DNA of 8,286 nt from Rhodospirillaceae bacterium (lineage in GTDB: Bacteria; Pseudomonadota; Alphaproteobacteria; Rickettsiales; UBA3002), in contig CANHAG010000037.1 of NCBI GenBank assembly GCA_947458525.1, forward strand, positions 1 through 8,286, given 5' to 3'. Numbering within the stretch: the stretch's first letter is position 1; each line of letters begins with the position of its first letter. The notes beneath the pieces were generated by a model, which made no database searches, was not told where the DNA came from, and was given only the letters and a program-made list of their open reading frames with translations. Shown one piece after another: positions 5,634 to 8,286 of the stretch. The position numbers and the translations under genes are program-made.

Positions 5634-6338
5634 ATGGAACCTGCCCGCATCGCCCGTATTTTTTCTGCCTTTGCCAAGGCTAACCCGCACCCTGAGACCG
5701 AGCTTCTCGCACCCAACCCCTATTGTCTGCTGGTGGCGGTTGTACTCTCGGCGCAGGCAACGGATGTGAGCGTGAACAAGGCCACGGCCGCGCTCTTTGC
5801 AAGCGTGCAAACCCCGGAAGCGATGCTGAAACTGGGCGAGGTGGGGCTTAAAAACCATATCAGAACCATAGGGTTATTTAATACGAAGGCGAAGAATGTC
5901 ATCGCCCTTTCCGCCCGGCTGGTGGAGGAATATGGCGGCCGTGTGCCAACCACGCGCGAGGCGCTCATCACCCTGCCCGGTGTGGGGCGCAAGACGGCGA
6001 ATGTGTGGCTTAATTGTGTACTGGGTGAGGCGACGATTGCGGTAGATACCCATGTGTTTCGTGTGGCGAACCGGCTGGGGCTATGCCGCACCAGAACGCC
6101 GGAAGCAACGGAAGCGGCGCTTGAAAAAGCAATCCCCGCCAGATTCCTCCGCCACGCCCATCACTGGCTGATTCTGCATGGGCGCTACATATGCAAAGCA
6201 CGCAAGCCATTATGCGAGCGCTGCCCGGTGGCGGCGGAGTGTGCGTATGTTGCCAGCGCCAAAATAAAGACAAAAACAAAGGCCGCACCCGCTGGGGTAC
6301 GGCCTTCATCATCTATCCGTCGCAAACGCCGCGCTTAG
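5634..6338 (+). CDS. nth: endonuclease III (DNA glycosylase/AP lyase)
   Basis: This 234-residue enzyme removes oxidised pyrimidines from DNA and nicks the abasic site in base excision repair. The helix-hairpin-helix motif LPGVGRKTANVWL (114-126) carries the catalytic lysine K120, and VDTHVFR (137-143) carries the catalytic aspartate D138. Both match the E. coli Nth numbering exactly. The 4Fe-4S ligands are C187, C194, C197 and C203, again as in E. coli. E. coli Nth has 211 residues; here a basic tail (about 210-234, KIKTKTK then RRKRR) is added. That tail is encoded across the opposing bactofilin gene's terminator. No clear ribosome binding site precedes the ATG. The TAG stop overlaps the bactofilin TAA stop by two to four bases (6335-6338). 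Confidence 0.96.
   Translation: MEPARIARIFSAFAKANPHPETELLAPNPYCLLVAVVLSAQATDVSVNKATAALFASVQTPEAMLKLGEVGLKNHIRTIGLFNTKAKNVIALSARLVEEYGGRVPTTREALITLPGVGRKTANVWLNCVLGEATIAVDTHVFRVANRLGLCRTRTPEATEAALEKAIPARFLRHAHHWLILHGRYICKARKPLCERCPVAAECAYVASAKIKTKTKAAPAGVRPSSSIRRKRRA
6261..6306 (-). terminator. rho-independent terminator of the bactofilin gene, inside nth
   Basis: AAGGCCG (6279-6285) pairs with CGGCCTT (6300-6306), and ACCC (6287-6290) with GGGT (6295-6298), around a four-base loop with one C/A mismatch. On the minus strand the hairpin is followed by a long T-rich run (complement of 6261-6280). It lies 29 bases past the bactofilin stop. The plus strand has no T run after the hairpin, so it should act only on minus-strand transcripts. 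It is entirely within the nth coding sequence. Confidence 0.85.
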
Positions 6339-6997
6339 GCAATGCGCTTGCTGATCTGGGCGCCCTTGCCCGCAGCTTCGCTGATATTACGCACGCTGCC
6401 GGAAAGCTGGCCACCGCGCTCAATCTCGATTTCACCGTAGGTAATGTTTCCGCGAATCCTGCCTGTGGCATAAACCACCAGCCGCCCGCGCACAATGAGG
6501 TCACCATCAAACGCGCCGCTGATTTCTGCATCTTCGACTTCCGCCACACCTTTAAGCAGGCCGCTTTGCGCCAGTTCCAGCGTGTGTACATCCTTCATCG
6601 TGGCATCCACCACCCCTTCAATGACCACACGGTCGCAGGTGGTGATTTCGCCCTTCATCTGAATGTCAGGACCCACCGTGAGCACGCGCTTGGCGCTGCT
6701 TGAGAGCTTGGATGCTGCGGCGCCTGCAGCGGCCGGTGCGGCAGCAGGTGCGGCAGATTGCATGGGCGCCGGAGCTGGGCGCATGGCTGCCATAGCCGCT
6801 TGCGGCGGCGCCGGGCGGAAGGCAGGCTGTGCCGGGGCAGAAGGACGTGCGGCGGAAAGCGTCTCCGCCAGCGGCGCGCGTGCCTCGGCCGCATTCAGCG
6901 AGCGCAGCGACTGCTGGGTTTCAGCGGGTTCAATCATAAATTCCTCAGCGATTTCATCGGTCAGCATATCGCCTGTTTCGTCCTTACGTCTGAACAT
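6335..6997 (-). CDS. bactofilin (polymer-forming cytoskeletal protein)
   Basis: This 220-residue protein is a bactofilin, a beta-helical protein that self-assembles into filaments without nucleotide and often localises cell-wall enzymes at the membrane. The DUF583 beta-helix domain spans about residues 103-202, with the regular hydrophobic/glycine rungs: VLTVGPDIQMKGEITTCDRV, VIEGVVDATMK, LLKGVAEVEDAEISGAFDG and LIVRGRLVVYATGRIRGN. Before it lies a long Pro/Ala-rich linker (about 48-98), and the N-terminus starts MFRRKDETGD. The start at 6995-6997 is chosen because AGGGAG lies six bases upstream; the frame stays open further, but that part is antisense to other sequence. Transcription ends at the terminator within nth. 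The gene is divergent from thrB. Confidence 0.92.
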   Translation of the reverse strand: MFRRKDETGDMLTDEIAEEFMIEPAETQQSLRSLNAAEARAPLAETLSAARPSAPAQPAFRPAPPQAAMAAMRPAPAPMQSAAPAAAPAAAGAAASKLSSSAKRVLTVGPDIQMKGEITTCDRVVIEGVVDATMKDVHTLELAQSGLLKGVAEVEDAEISGAFDGDLIVRGRLVVYATGRIRGNITYGEIEIERGGQLSGSVRNISEAAGKGAQISKRIA

Positions 6998-7219
6998 AAC
7001 TCTCTCCCTTATTTTGTCTACGCGGCTTGCGTGGGGTTGCTGGGTTTCTGCGGTTATCATCAGGCAACAAGCAGTTTTTGCAACGCGTATGAAGCTTGTT
7101 TCTGCCGAATCATTTCCGAGAAATTCAGTGTAGCGCCTTTCATAACAGTTTCCAGCAAAAAATAATTTTTTTTGCAAGCGACACTCGCCAACTGCGTTCA
7201 GATTGCGTAGAAGTACCGC
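6998..7219. promoter_or_regulatory. divergent promoter region between the bactofilin gene and thrB
   Basis: No gene is apparent in these 222 bases, which must hold both promoters. On the minus strand a TTGCAA (complement of about 7078-7083) with ATGATA 17 bases later is a poor -35/-10 pair for the bactofilin gene. Near thrB, GCAAAAAA (7155-7162) and TTTTTTGC (7168-7175) form an A/T hairpin with a five-base loop, which may be an AT-rich promoter segment or a weak terminator-like structure. Nothing here is a confident match. Confidence 0.3.
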
Positions 7220-8206
7220 ATGGCTGTTTATACGCAACTGACCAACGAAACCATTGCTGAGCTGGTGGAGAAAGATTACGGGCTGGGGCAGCTCGCCTTT
7301 GCGCTGGGCATTGCGCAAGGGGTTGAGAATAGCAATTACCTGCTGGATATTGTCACGGCTGAAGGGCAGGAACTTAAAACCATCCTCACCCTTTATGAAA
7401 AGCGGGTGGCGCCCGAAGATCTGCCGTTTTTTCTTGCGCTTATGCAGCATCTCGCCGCGCGCGGGGTCAATTGTCCGGTGCCTCTAAAGCGCAAAGACGG
7501 GCAGGTGCTTTCAGTGGCGGGCGGCAGGCCATCGGCGATGGTGACGTTTCTACATGGCCGCAGCCGTACGGTACTGAAAAATACGCATGTGGCGGCGGTG
7601 GGCGCGGCGCTTGCGGCGCTGCATCAGGCGGCGGAAGATTTTCCCATGATCCGCGCCAACGCCTTATCGCTTTCCGGCTGGCAGGCGCTTGCGGATGCTC
7701 TGCGCGGCCGGCTCGACGAAATTGCGCCGGGGCTGGAGGCGCTGGTGGCGGAGGAGTTGAGATATCTCGCCGCGCACTGGCCAGATGTGCCGGCATTACC
7801 GCGCGGTATCATTCATGCGGATTTATTTCCCGATAATGTGTTTTTTGATGACGAACGGCTGACCGGAATCATCGATTTTTACTTCGCCTGCGAAGATTTT
7901 TTTGCGTATGATCTGGCCATCGTTCTAAACGCCTGGTGCTTTGAAGTGGGAAAAGAGTTCAACGCCACCAAATCACGACTCCTGCTGCAGGCCTATCAAT
8001 CGGTTCGCCCCCTGACACCTTCTGAAAAAGAAGCGTTCCCGGTTCTGGTGCGCGGGGCGGCGCTCAGGTTTCTGCTCACCCGTGCGTATGATTTATTGCA
8101 CCGCAACAAAGACGCGCTGGTCACGCCGAAAGACCCGCTCGAATACCTCGCCAAGCTTCGCTTCCATCAGCAGGTGCGCGGAGGTCAGGAATATGGGCTT
8201 TCGTAA
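7220..8206 (+). CDS. thrB: homoserine kinase, APH/choline-kinase-like type
   Basis: This 328-residue cytoplasmic enzyme phosphorylates homoserine to O-phosphohomoserine, the penultimate step of threonine synthesis. It belongs to the aminoglycoside-phosphotransferase-fold homoserine kinases common in Alphaproteobacteria, not the GHMP-type ThrB of E. coli. Signatures are GIAQGVENSNYLL (30-42), the catalytic loop GIIHADLFPDNVFF (196-209) with the likely base D201 and metal ligand N206, and GIIDFYFACEDFFAYDLAI (216-234) with metal-binding D219. The length is typical. The ATG at 7220 has no strong Shine-Dalgarno. The last codons (CTT TCG TAA) are already part of the first TTCGTAA unit of a palindromic heptad repeat, so the repeat supplies the stop codon. 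A probable rnhA follows 58 bases later, an order common in this class. Confidence 0.95.
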   Translation: MAVYTQLTNETIAELVEKDYGLGQLAFALGIAQGVENSNYLLDIVTAEGQELKTILTLYEKRVAPEDLPFFLALMQHLAARGVNCPVPLKRKDGQVLSVAGGRPSAMVTFLHGRSRTVLKNTHVAAVGAALAALHQAAEDFPMIRANALSLSGWQALADALRGRLDEIAPGLEALVAEELRYLAAHWPDVPALPRGIIHADLFPDNVFFDDERLTGIIDFYFACEDFFAYDLAIVLNAWCFEVGKEFNATKSRLLLQAYQSVRPLTPSEKEAFPVLVRGAALRFLLTRAYDLLHRNKDALVTPKDPLEYLAKLRFHQQVRGGQEYGLS

Positions 8207-8263
8207 TTCGTAATTCGTAATTCGAATATTCGAATCATCGAATGACGAATTACGAATGACGAA
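8200..8263. repeat. palindromic heptad-repeat element B (TTCGTAA units)
   Basis: Three exact TTCGTAA units (8200-8220) lead into the perfect palindrome TTCGAATATTCGAA (8221-8234). The same unit then continues reversed, as CGAAT words every seven bases up to 8263 (after one eight-base step). The whole element can fold into a long hairpin with one bulge and a few mismatches. It starts within the last codons of thrB, supplies its stop, and ends one base before the probable rnhA ATG. It has no T run for termination, no coding capacity and no obvious target-site duplication. Confidence 0.85.
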
Positions 8264-8264
8264 C

Positions 8265-8286
8265 ATGAAACAGGTGAATATCTATA
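8265..8286 (+). CDS. rnhA: probable start of ribonuclease HI (partial, cut by window end)
   Basis: Only seven codons are in the window: MKQVNIY, followed by an A that would fit a threonine codon. Bacterial RNase HI, which degrades RNA in RNA-DNA hybrids, typically opens with a short strand of this kind followed by TDGACSGNPGPGG. A thrB then rnhA order is common in Alphaproteobacteria. No Shine-Dalgarno is present because heptad repeat B occupies the upstream sequence. An in-frame ATG at 8256 inside the repeat would add MTN. The call rests on seven residues plus synteny, so it could still be another protein. Confidence 0.6.

Noticed and set aside
6998..7450. Upstream extension of the bactofilin frame by 151 residues
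   Set aside because: The extension is antisense to thrB, has no bactofilin features, and the ATG at 6997 has a strong AGGGAG at ideal spacing.
8200..8263. CRISPR array or transposon end
   Set aside because: The units are seven bases with no spacers, no cas genes or transposase are nearby, and there is no target-site duplication that I can see.

Overview
The window looks like ordinary chromosomal housekeeping sequence from an alphaproteobacterium, probably an uncultivated or little-studied lineage. The evidence is a choline-kinase/APH-type homoserine kinase (ThrB) followed directly by what looks like the start of rnhA, plus BolA, Hsp33, monofunctional transglycosylase MtgA, endonuclease III and a bactofilin, all compact and moderately GC-rich. 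The lineage call is an inference from gene content and order; no rRNA or tRNA gene is present to anchor it. There is no phage, IS element, CRISPR array or large defence locus.

Layout: bolA (+) runs tail to tail into hslO/Hsp33 (-), with overlapping stop codons. A short gene-poor stretch (1185-1496) holds a likely 38-residue single-pass membrane miniprotein (-). Next is a minus-strand pair: a secreted coiled-coil/Pro-Ala-rich protein and, 14 bases behind it, mtgA. Divergent from it is an unrecognised membrane protein of about 287 residues (+). A type II toxin-antitoxin pair follows (ribbon-helix-helix antitoxin, ParE-like toxin, 4-base overlap). A small exported peptidoglycan-binding-domain protein (-) converges on the toxin gene. 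After a 198-base non-coding stretch comes an unrecognised two-helix membrane protein (-), then nth (+), which overlaps tail to tail with a bactofilin (-). The window closes with thrB (+) and the first seven codons of a probable rnhA.

Several genes concern the cell envelope (MtgA, the peptidoglycan-binding protein, the bactofilin, the secreted Pro/Ala protein and three membrane proteins of unknown role). The rest serve redox and protein quality control (BolA, Hsp33), base excision repair (Nth), threonine synthesis (ThrB) and RNA-DNA hybrid removal (RnhA).

The most unusual material is non-coding. Two intergenic elements (4960-5073 and 8200-8263) are built from 7-base units arranged as inverted arrays. 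Their unit sequences are unrelated (GAGCCAT and TTCGTAA), yet in each case the array starts exactly at the stop codon of a gene. The second element also runs to within one base of the rnhA start codon. A separate 11-bp inverted repeat at 4878-4921 carries a perfect DnaA box and a near-perfect one, facing each other across the promoter region of the peptidoglycan-binding protein gene. Finally, the rho-independent terminator of the bactofilin gene lies inside the 3' coding end of nth and appears to have created a lysine-rich tail on endonuclease III.
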